Shown here: one piece after another, positions 29,173-38,500 of the stretch | How positions within the stretch are numbered: position 1 is the first letter of the stretch | How the letters are laid out: each line of letters starts with the position of its first letter | Origin: Farysia itapuensis | Taxonomy: Eukaryota > Basidiomycota > Ustilaginomycetes > Ustilaginales > Ustilaginaceae | DNA: 64,000 nucleotides | Reading direction: 5' to 3' | Assembly (NCBI GenBank): GCA_023212645.1 | Contig: JALBYC010000008.1 | Span: 1-64,000, forward strand | Translations under genes and position numbers: made by a program | Notes under the pieces: model-generated | The model's database searches: none | What the model was told of the DNA's origin: nothing | What the model saw: only the letters and a program-made list of their open reading frames with translations

Positions 29173-30253
29173 TTAGTTGTTGGTGCGAATGTCAGCGTTG
29201 AGCTTGGACTCCCGGGATTTGTCCACCAGGGCCTTGAACTGCTCGAAGAAGAGGAAGAGGAGGGTGGTTTGCGGCTGCAAACGGAGCCACGCTGGTGTCC
29301 ATCCTCGGAAAAAGACTGTTGGCCCGTCCTTGGCAAGTGCGTCGCGAATCACACCCGAGATGGTCGCACTTCCACCTGCTGCGCCCTTTTTGGCATTCTG
29401 AATGCGCGATTTGACCACGTCGATAGGGGTGCACATGGTTGTGCTCAGTGTTCCGGCGCAGAAACTGGCAGCTGTCTGTAGCACTGGGCCGTCTGGGATC
29501 ACGTCCAGTCTCTGCAAAATGCCCTTGAAAAGATCGTAGGAGCCGAGTTGGGAAATGTTCATAACGACCGAACGAACGACATTGGGCATGAGACCGCGGA
29601 AAAGGGTAGCAGCTCCGTCATCCTTGGTGATTCGGACAAGGCCGTCGATGCAGTTCTTGTATCCGTAGCGAGCTTCTTTTGGCTGGTTCAGGTCGGAGCA
29701 CATGCGCACCAGTACAATCTCGGCAGGGTTGCCGACCACACCGGCGACAGCACCGGCTGTTCCGGAACACAGAGCTAGTTCACCTGTCGTTGGAGCGGCG
29801 CCGGACCGCGATGTGACACGCGTCTTCATGTCCTCGTACACGGCGAATCGAGTGACTGAGTAGGTGAACTGTCGCAGCAGCGTGGCAGTCAAGCCATGCC
29901 ACAAGCTTGTAACGCCTTCGGTCTGGACGGAGCGGATGATGGTGCCAAACATGCCTTGCTTGACGGTCGCCGTCTGCAAACGGTATTTGGTCAGATCGAG
30001 GGGATGCGTAATACTCGCCGCACAGCATCCGGCAGCACCTGACATGCAGAGTCAATGTCAGTTTCAGCTCTTGTTCAATTATGATAAGCTACATACCTCC
30101 GAGCCAGAATGGATAGGTCTTGGGTGCCGCCTTGTTAGGAGATGTGGTGGATCCGGCCGCAGCACCGGCACCGGCCCCGGCGAGTGCGCCTTTGGCAGCG
30201 CCTAGTGTGCTTGAGTTGGAAGCCGAGCTGGCTGGCATCCTGAGACTTGACAT
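29173..30253 (-). CDS. DIC1: Mitochondrial carrier, dicarboxylate (Dic1) type
   Basis: Exons 30097-30253 and 29173-30038 (58-nt intron) give 340 residues. Three repeats of the carrier signature are present: PLDLTKYRLQ, PAEIVLVRM and PIDVVKSRIQ, each starting an odd-numbered membrane helix. The six-helix pattern and the second-repeat sequence PAEIVLVRMCSDLNQP with KEARYGYKNCIDGL are characteristic of dicarboxylate carriers, which exchange malate or succinate for phosphate across the inner membrane. The first exon adds an unusual Ala/Gly-rich N-terminus (about residues 12-32) before the first helix WLGGAAGCCAASITHP. An alternative start five codons later is possible. It converges on CDC16. Confidence 0.92.
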
Positions 30254-31035
30254 GGGAAGAACAAGCAGGTGGGGAGAAAGAGGAAGCGAACCCTGTCTAA
30301 GCTGCAGCACGGATGATAAAAGGGTGCGAGGGGGAATGGGGGACGTGTTGTGGAAATGGCTATATATTCTACGGGAAGGGGCGGCAGTAGCGTCCGGCTT
30401 TCTCACGCAGGTAGGGCAAAGCCGGGTCAGGCGAGGTAAGGCAGCGGCGGCGAAGAAGCTCCTCGCTAGTGGGCGGCTAAGCGCTATCGTGTTGCTCGAT
30501 ATTCATCATGAGACCAACTGTATTCACCATTACAATCCTCACACGTCAAAGCGGTCTCTGGCCGCTTCATTCAGGGCAGCTTGCCCCGCGCGGTAGTCTC
30601 GCGACACGCGCACCCTCTCTTCAGTCTCACGCTTGTCCTCAAGCTTCTCATATGAGCCTGTCGAGAGGTTGACCTTGTTCTGTCTGTGGACAGGAATGAC
30701 ATGTGGTCATGCACGAGCCATCGATATGATAATGAGACCCTTCCCAACAAGACTGGCTTTGTGCCTGATCCCAATCACAATAGAAGTGCGGGGTAGATAC
30801 CGCTCCGACTTATCAAAAAATGCACTCTAACAAGCCCTGGAAAGATACGTTGATCCGATATCCGATGTTCGCCGTCCAACAATTTGCTTGGGCCCATCAT
30901 CCAAAACAATCTTCCGTCTGCAGATCATTGCCAGCCTCTGGAACTTGCCGAACGCTATCGATATCCGCTTCTCATCCCCGTGCGATACAATTCCGCCAAA
31001 GACCGGAGACAGCTGCATTCTGTGTGCGTTCTACT
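30254..31035. other. Intergenic region, about 780 bp
   Basis: This is the DIC1 promoter and the 3' flank of the dehydrogenase gene. On the minus strand a TATA-like GAATATATAGCC lies about 105 bp upstream of the DIC1 ATG (near 30360-30371). No gene is supported. Confidence 0.5.
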
Positions 31036-32633
31036 TTAGAGCTCAGAGTCCATGGTGTGTTCCTTGCCTGATTCGTTGCGCAGCCCGAGAGCGCCGAGTA
31101 GATTGTTCATCGTCATGTCGGCCATCGCTCGTCGTGCCTCTACAGTCCCGCTTCCAATGTGAGGCAGTAGGACCACCTTGTCGCGACAGTCAGGCTGAAG
31201 GAGCGCGTGAGCTGCGTCGATTTCTGGTAAGGAGGAATTGACGGAAACGTGCACGTCAGTTCATCCGGAAAACGTGGCGCTACACGACTAGCATACGTAC
31301 TCGGCTCGCCTTCAATCACATCCAAGCCTGCGCCGGCTATCGCGCCTGTGCGAAGTGCATTTGCCAGCGCTTCCGTGTCAATGACCCCTCCACGTGCAGC
31401 ATTGACTACATATGCGGTCTTCCTGTCCACAGCAAAATTTAGCTGTCAGTCTACCTGCAGCCGTAGATGCGTTGTGAATTCTTCGACTTACTTCATGCGT
31501 TGAAGGAATTGTTTGTTCACGATGTGCTTTGTGCTGGGATTGAGATCGACAAGCACAAAGACAATGTCAGCTCTGGCAGCAAGCTTGAGCACATCCGGCT
31601 CATTGCTCGTCGGAACACGCTCTGTCGGGAAGAACCTCTTGCGTAGACTAGTAAAGTAGTCATCGTTAATGTCAAAAGGTCTTGGTCTGGACGCCGTGTA
31701 GATGATCTCGGCAGGCTGGAAAGGAACGAGCAAGCTTGCCAATGACTGGGAAATGTTACCGAATCCCAGGAAGCCGATCGTCTTGCCACGAAGACTTGGC
31801 CCCCAAAAGCAGGTCGGCGTCCATGGCTGGTTTGCCCATTGTCCCTGCTGAACCAGTCTGGTAGCTTCTGTGGCTCGTCGAGTAACCATCAACGCCAACA
31901 TAAGAGCCAGCTCGGCAACGGCGTCGTCCAGAACGCCTGGGGTGTTGCCCACCCGAATTCCGCGCTTCTTGACAGCTTCCAGATCAATGTGGTCATAGCC
32001 GACACTCATCGTGCTGATTACTTTGAGAGAAGGACCTGCTGCATCCAGCAGCTCGTCGTCCACGCGCTCTGTCATGCAGATTGCAATGCCATCAACTCCC
32101 TTGATGTGCTCCAGGACCCAAGCTCGAGAAGGTGGTAAGTCGCCATCCTCCTTCGGCTGACGAATGACTTCTACCTTGCCGCTCGCTTCCTGCTCTTCTA
32201 GCAGCTTTGTCGGCAAGACGCGACAGAGCAAGACCTTGGGTACCCTCATGCTGTGCTGGAGGTCTGTGTGAAGGGTGGGTTCTGATCGCAACATCGCCGA
32301 TCGCATCGCCGTGGGGGAAGACGGTCTGTTAGGCTCCGACTTGAAATTTCCTCGATTGATCGATTCACATGAGCTTGCAGGCTCACGGCGCGATCCTTCG
32401 CTGAAGACGCGGGGAGAGGTGGATCGAGACGCTTCACGAGTGGCTGCTGATGAAGAAGCAAAATCTTGCTGACGCCGAGCGAGAGCCTCTCGCTCTGCGT
32501 CTTCTCGCTTGAGCCTAGCGGTGTATTCCAACCTTCGGTGATACACCAGCTGTCGATAGGTGAGCTCGACACCGTTTGGCTTCTGTTTGAGGCATCGCGT
32601 GCATTTGCAGATCTGGTTACGACGGTTGACCAT
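31036..32633 (-). CDS. D-isomer-specific 2-hydroxyacid dehydrogenase with N-terminal extension
   Basis: Exons 31492-32633, 31301-31422 and 31036-31223 (introns 69 and 77 nt) give 483 residues. From about residue 129 ([13 protein letters not shown]) the protein is a full-length glyoxylate/hydroxypyruvate reductase-type enzyme. It has the Rossmann motif GFLGFGNIS, the [13 protein letters not shown] stretch with catalytic Arg, DVIEGEP with the Glu, and LLPHIGSGT with the catalytic His. Such enzymes reduce glyoxylate or hydroxypyruvate with NAD(P)H. The first 128 residues are unusual: a [13 protein letters not shown] cysteine cluster followed by YRQLVYHRR and a charged Ser/Arg-rich linker, not part of the enzyme family. 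Internal initiation at 32249 would give a normal 355-residue enzyme. Confidence 0.9.
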
Positions 32634-33134
32634 TTCTTACTAGTAGAGGCAGCCGAACTTCAGCAGCGAAGACAATGACAAGGTATCACAGTGTGTTGTG
32701 TGTTGTCTCAGTCGTCTCACAAGCGCTCACGCTGGCGTTATTTCAAGTGATCCTCACTTCCGGCTTCATCGCTCCATGCGCAGCTGTGCATTGCGACTGA
32801 AAGATTCGCACGAGATGTTTGAGCGTTCAGAAGTTGAAACAGAGACACATACCTGATCTTTTGGCGATCAGGCAAGGATCAGGTACAGCCTGATCCTCCC
32901 ACCAGATCAGAATGAGTCCAGACAACAGTTGACCTGATTCCAGCTTCCAAAAACGACAGCTTCTGATTCACGTGATTTTCGTGTCTGATTATGCTGTCAG
33001 ATCAGATTGGTCCTGATGAACGTTGCATACGCTGGTACGTTGAACGTTTCCTAGATGATTCTCGTATACGCTCGTGTTGGTTAGGCTGGTACTGACATGA
33101 TGCGGGAAGACACGGAGTGACATCTTGGTGGCCA
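32634..33134. promoter_or_regulatory. Divergent promoter with dense CTGAT/ATCAG motif cluster
   Basis: Between 32852 and about 33021 the pentamer CTGAT or its complement ATCAG occurs about ten times. Two pairs form exact inverted repeats: CCTGATC (32852-32858) with GATCAGG (32866-32872), and GGATCAGG (32876-32883) with CCTGATCC (32889-32896), the latter separated by five bases. A CACGTG E-box sits at 32969-32974. Such a density between two divergent genes suggests a bidirectional regulatory region bound by a dimeric factor. Confidence 0.7.
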
Positions 33135-33905
33135 ATGATGCAGCCTGAAATTGCTGTGATTGCAATCTTGATCAAGCCTGTTGGACATGTTTCCCAGAAG
33201 CGATTTGACGCGCTGCAAGTGCTTAGGCGCAGGCACGACAACGCATACGATCGATGGCTGCCACACATTACTCTCATTCCGCCCCTAGTGCTACAAGCGC
33301 ATCCTAACAGTACCGCTGAAGAAGCAAGAGCTCACTTTGATGAGCGACTAGGGAAGATGGGTGACGTTCTCAAGCAAGTTTGTGATCGACATCACCGTCA
33401 TACTCTGCTCGTCGATCAAGTAGGCACCTTCAAGCTGCGAGAGTACACGAACGTTCATCTTCGACCAGCAGCTGTAACCCCACGAGAACCAGCCGATCGA
33501 GACATTGAGACGCTAACTAGCAAGCTAGAAGCAGCGTCATTAGGTGAGCCCGATATCACCCTTGGCGACGTCGAGAAACTTCTCGATCTTGAAGACGATT
33601 TGAGCAGATCTCTACGTTCACTCAAGGCTGCCTTGAACGGACAGTCACTTGCTTCAGAACCACGAAAGGGCAAGAGATCTTACCAGCCACACATCAGCGT
33701 TGGTCAGGCTCGCTCGCCGCAATCAACGTGGCAGCTTTGCACGAAAGCCAAGGAGATGCTTTGTTCCAACGGAGCTCAGCAAGAACTTGCATCAGGACTT
33801 CTCTGTGTCATTGACACTCTTCACCTCATGACGAAGCCCAAGGGTCGACCTGGCCCGTACGACACTTGGAAGGAGTACAAGTTGCTTGACAATGAGTCGA
33901 TATAG
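33135..33905 (+). CDS. 2H phosphoesterase (2'-5' RNA ligase-like)
   Basis: 256 residues from the ATG at 33135; the frame upstream begins only at GTG. The two hallmark H-x-T/S motifs are present: PHITLIPP at about residue 49 and YQPHISVGQA near 192, with the usual spacing and a beta-strand-like context. The family includes 2'-5' RNA ligases, cyclic phosphodiesterases and AKAP7-like enzymes, which act on 2',3'-cyclic or 2'-5' phosphodiester bonds in RNA metabolism. A charged insert around 125-165 (LEAASLGEPDITLGDVEKLL) separates the lobes. The exact substrate is not evident. It diverges from the dehydrogenase gene across the motif-rich promoter. Confidence 0.82.
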   Translation: MMQPEIAVIAILIKPVGHVSQKRFDALQVLRRRHDNAYDRWLPHITLIPPLVLQAHPNSTAEEARAHFDERLGKMGDVLKQVCDRHHRHTLLVDQVGTFKLREYTNVHLRPAAVTPREPADRDIETLTSKLEAASLGEPDITLGDVEKLLDLEDDLSRSLRSLKAALNGQSLASEPRKGKRSYQPHISVGQARSPQSTWQLCTKAKEMLCSNGAQQELASGLLCVIDTLHLMTKPKGRPGPYDTWKEYKLLDNESI

Positions 33906-34041
33906 CGTTTTACATTTTCTTGTCGCAATTAATTCGGGATTTCACTCGACACGTCGGGAATATGTGGAGAAGGATGAAGCGCGTGGACAAACTGCTGAAT
34001 GGCCTGAGCGGCTCAGAGCTCATCCTTCCTTCTCATTCACA

Positions 34042-35094
34042 ATGACCGGCCCATTGGTACTCATCACTGGCATCACAGGCTTTCTGGCCGCGCATGTACT
34101 GGATGCGGTTCTAGCCTCGCCACAGGGCTACCGCGTGCGTGGCACGTTGCGATCGATGGGCAAGAAAGAGGAGCTCCTGTCTCGCCTTAGCGCCAAAGAT
34201 CAGGAACGTGTCGAATTTGTGCAGGTCGACGACACTGCCACGTCAGACCTTCTTGGCGCAGTTCGAGGGGTAGAGATTATTCACCACGTAGCCTCTCCGT
34301 ACCAGCTCAATGTTGAAGATGCCGAACGCGACTTGCTCATTCCGGCTGTCGAAGGCACACTCAACCTACTGCGCTTTGCCAAGCACGAAAAGAGCGTCAA
34401 GAAGATTGTCATCACCTCGTCCTTTGCCGCTGTGACAAGCTTCAAGTCAGGTGGACCCAACCGAGCCGGATACACGTACACCGCCGAAGACTGGAACCCA
34501 TCAACCTACCAAGATGCGATTGAAGCCGGCGGGGCAGGTGCATTCTCATACTCGGTCAGCAAGAAGCTGGCAGAACAGAGTGCATGGGACTACGTCGCCA
34601 ATGAAAAGCCTCAATTCGAGATCGCTTGCGTCAACCCGCCGATGATCTATGGCCCTACCCTGCAGCCAGGCGTCAAGATGTCCAACATCAATACGTCTAG
34701 CAAGACCATTTACGGCCTTATCAGCTCGGCCGACCAGATGCCCGAAGATCGTTTGCCGCTCTTTTGTCATGCACGAGATGTGGGAGATGCACACGTGGCA
34801 GCCACCGAAAAGCCGGATGGTATGGGCAGGCGCTACCTGCTGTGTGGTGGCAAGTTCACCTGGGCTCATGCAGTCAAGTACATTGCGGAGCAGTACCCTG
34901 ATCTAGAGAGCCGTCTGCCCAAGGGTTGGAAGGAGGCCAGCCAGTCTCTGCGGGACCCAGACACGATCTCGAGTCTGGACACCAAGCCAGCCGAGAGCAT
35001 CCTCGGGCTCACCTTCCACGACTGGCAAAGTACACTCAAGGAGACTCTCGACAGTCTGCTCGAGCTCGAAAAGAAGCCCGATTGGAAGAAATAG
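34042..35094 (+). CDS. NAD(P)-dependent reductase of the extended SDR family, GRE2-like
   Basis: 350 residues from the ATG at 34042 (MTGPLVLITGITGFLAAHVL); the upstream part of the open frame has no family similarity. The start is the dinucleotide-binding GITGFLAAH. Thr/Ser of ITSSF and the YSVSK active-site pair follow (Tyr near residue 170), and the NPPMIYGPTLQPG segment is typical of dihydroflavonol reductase/methylglyoxal reductase relatives such as yeast Gre2. These reduce aldehydes and ketones, including methylglyoxal and isovaleraldehyde, using NADPH. It is cytosolic; the substrate is not determined. Confidence 0.9.
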   Translation: MTGPLVLITGITGFLAAHVLDAVLASPQGYRVRGTLRSMGKKEELLSRLSAKDQERVEFVQVDDTATSDLLGAVRGVEIIHHVASPYQLNVEDAERDLLIPAVEGTLNLLRFAKHEKSVKKIVITSSFAAVTSFKSGGPNRAGYTYTAEDWNPSTYQDAIEAGGAGAFSYSVSKKLAEQSAWDYVANEKPQFEIACVNPPMIYGPTLQPGVKMSNINTSSKTIYGLISSADQMPEDRLPLFCHARDVGDAHVAATEKPDGMGRRYLLCGGKFTWAHAVKYIAEQYPDLESRLPKGWKEASQSLRDPDTISSLDTKPAESILGLTFHDWQSTLKETLDSLLELEKKPDWKK

Positions 35095-35562
35095 AGAAGC
35101 CCGATGCCCATTTTCTGTGGGCCGAGGGGGCCACCGCGCACCGGAGGTCGCTACCCGAATTTAGGTCCATTCAAAACATTCCGGCGAATCTGGCATCATT
35201 GTGCGCCTATATGCGTCCTGTCTGTCAAAGCATCTGTGCTTGAGCTTGCAAGTGGGTGAAGGACATGCGATGCTTGATCAGTTCAACTCATGCGAGTCTC
35301 GGCCCGGCTCGAGATTCGAACAAGTGTGGTTCGCCGCGCCACAGCTTTGGGTCAGATCGATGGCCATGTGTCTTGATCTCCGCGGATGGGAGCTGACTGA
35401 GTTGCTGATCAGTTGTGGCTTGCGCAATTTACACTGCTTGTTGTTCTGTCGGGTAGAGGGACTGAGTATATACACTGTCACCAGATCTCAGGGCTATCTT
35501 CTCCGCTTACCAGCATCTGCTGCTCCCCCTTCATCTCCCCCCCATTTCCTCGCAACGCTCTA
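35095..35562. promoter_or_regulatory. Promoter region of the PDR transporter
   Basis: No gene. A TATA-like GTATATACAC lies near 35467, about 95 bp upstream of the chosen ATG, followed by a CT-rich leader ending in CCCCCCATTTCC. I see no repeated PDRE-like element. Confidence 0.5.
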
Positions 35563-38500
35563 ATGCAGGCACAGGGTGAGGCCGCTCAGGCCGCGCCTAC
35601 GGGCATTTCGGGTCAGAGCACGGTGGATCCAACCACTCGACAGGAAAGCAGCAATGAGTCCTCTCCCAAGACAGCTCCTCTGAAAAGGACCATCACCGGT
35701 CGGGGAAGCGTGACCTACAACGCGCTCGACCCCCAAGGTACATCCGAACTCACCCGTCGACTCACAGAGCACTCCCTTCGCGTCAGATCCAGACTCACTG
35801 ATGCCGGCGAATCTCTCAGTGGCCTTGACCCCTTTGACAAGGAGGGTCAGTTCCAGCTCGAAAAGTTTCTCAAGGTCGTCATGCAGCGTGCTGAGGGTGA
35901 GCAGCTCGAGTCCAGACGCATGGGTCTTGTTTGGCAAGGCTTGACCGTCACCGGCGTCGGCAGCGGCTACGCACTCGGCGATGATATGGGCAATCTCCTC
36001 ATCAAGCCCTTCCAGCAGCTTAAAAACATCAGCTCGCTTTTGCACCCACCCGTGAAAACGATTGTCAACAACTTTGAGGGATGTGTCAAGCCAGGCGAAA
36101 TGCTCCTCGTTCTCGGTCGACCAGGCGCCGGCTGCACCAGTTTCCTCAAGACCTTGGCCTCGTACCGTGACGGCTTCAAGGACATCACTGGCACATTGCT
36201 GTACGAAGGTATGGAACATACCATCATCGACAAGCAGCTTCGTGGAGACGTTGTGTATTGCCCAGAAGACGATGTTCACTTCCCTACGCTCACTGTTTGG
36301 CAGACGCTTGCCTTTGCTACTGCGACACGAACTCCGCAGGCCAAACGTCGCTTCGCCATCATCAACGCACAGGACACCGAAACGCGCCAAGGCTATATCA
36401 AGACAGTCGTCGAGGTCCTCTCCACCATCCTCGGTCTCCGACACACCTACAACACCAAAGTCGGCAACGACTACATCCGTGGTGTGTCTGGTGGTGAACG
36501 TAAGCGCGTTAGTGTCGCAGAGACATTTGCCGCACGAGCCAAAGTTGCGCTCTTTGACAATTCATCTCGTGGTCTCGATTCCAGCACTGCGCTCGAGTTT
36601 GTCAAGTCCCTCCGTATCTCTACCGATATCTCCAACACCACCACCGTTGCCTCCATCTACCAGGCCGGCGAGGGTCTCACTCAGCTCTTTGACAAGGTGC
36701 TCGTCATCAACGAGGGTCAACAAGTCTACTTTGGACCCACCTCCGATGCGGTCCAGTACTTTACCGAGATGGGTTACGTGCCCCACGATCGACAGACTAC
36801 TGCCGACTACCTTGTCGCTTGTACCGATGCTCACGGTAGAAAGATTCGCGACGGGTTTGAGCAAAAAGTCCCCCGAACTGCCACCGAGATGGCCGACTAC
36901 TGGCAGAAGTCGAGTCATGGTCAGCGCAATCACCAGGAGGTGCAGTCCTACCTCGAAGAGCTCAATTCGAGCGTCAACCAGGACACCATCAAGCACTACA
37001 AGGAAGTCGCACGCGAAGAAAAGGCCAAGGGCAGCCGAAAAGGAAGCTCTTACATCATTTCGCTCCCCATGCAGATTCGACTCGCCATCAAGCGTCGAGC
37101 ACAAATCGTTTGGGGCGACATTGGAACACAAGTCGTCATCACCTTTGCCAGTATCTTCCAGGCGCTCATTACCGGCTCCGTCTTCTATCAGATGCCCAAA
37201 AACACCTCTGGCTTCTTCTCGCGTGGCGGTGTGCTCTTCTTCGCCCTTCTTTACAACTCGTTCACTGCCCTTTCGGAGATTACCGCTGGTTACGCCCAGC
37301 GTCCCATCGTTATTCGACAGCGTCGCTTCGCCATGATTCATCCCTCTGCTGACGCCATGGCCAATACGCTTCTCGACATGCCAATCCGACTCGTCACGCT
37401 CGTCTTCTTCGACATCTTGATCTACTTTATGACCGGGTTGGCGTACACTGCCGACCAGTTCTTTGTCTTCTTCGGATTTACCGCCTTGATCACTTACACC
37501 ATGGTCGCCTTCTTCCGATGCCTTGCCGCCTCCACTAGGTCCGAGTCTCTGGCCACAATGATTGGCGGTCTGGCAGTCATCGACCTTGCTCTGTACGCAG
37601 GATACGTGATCCCCCGGCCCTCCATGGTGGTCTGGTGGAAATGGCTGTCGTACTGCAACCCGGTCGCATTTGGTTTCGAGGCTCTGATCACCAACGAATT
37701 CCGACGACTCAACGTTCCTTGCGGCTCCTACATCCCTGCGGGGCCCTCGTACACTGGCGTTTCCAGTCAGTACAAGGTCTGTCCTGTACGATCTGCCGTC
37801 GCTGGCCAAGAGCTTGTCAGTGGAAGTGCTTATCTCGCCGCTTCGTACCAGTACACGTACGCCAATACTCCTCGAAATGCAGGCATCATCATCGGGTTCT
37901 GGATCTTCTTCCTGATCATCTACTTTGTCGCATCCGAGTACCAGACCGACCCTGCTGCGTCGGGAGGAGTCATGATCTTCAAGCGAGGATCGGCTCCGAA
38001 GGAAGTTGTCCAGGCTGCCGGTGCCGCCGGCGATGTCGAGAACAAGGATGCAACCGAGAATGTCGTAGACGAGGCCGCTGCCGAGAGAGAGTCGGACGAG
38101 GCCGCCGCCAAGCTTGAATCTTCGGACTCGGTCTTTACCTGGCGTGATGTTAACTACGACGTCATGATCAAAGGTAATCCTCGTCGACTGCTAAACAATG
38201 TTTCGGGCTACGTTGCACCTGGCAAAATGACAGCCTTGATGGGCGAGTCGGGCGCTGGTAAAACGACGCTGCTCAACGTTCTCGCTCAGCGGACCGACAC
38301 GGGTGTGGTCAAAGGAATTTTCAACGTCAATGGTGCTCCTCTTCCCAAATCTTTCCAGTCGTCTACCGGATACTGCCAGCAGCAAGATGTGCACATGTCG
38401 ACACAGACTGTACGAGAAGCCCTGCAATTCTCTGCCTTGCTTCGACAACCTCGAGAGACGCCCAAGGAAGAGAAGCTCGCATACGTCGAGAACATCATCC

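Noticed and set aside
35290..35330. GATTCGAAC resembling a tRNA T-loop
   Set aside because: No acceptor stem, anticodon arm or A/B box arrangement fits around it.
36562..37809. 415-codon open frame on the minus strand
   Set aside because: It lies antisense to the PDR transporter NBD1/TMD1 region; the sense strand encodes conserved ABC motifs and the antisense product has no domain.
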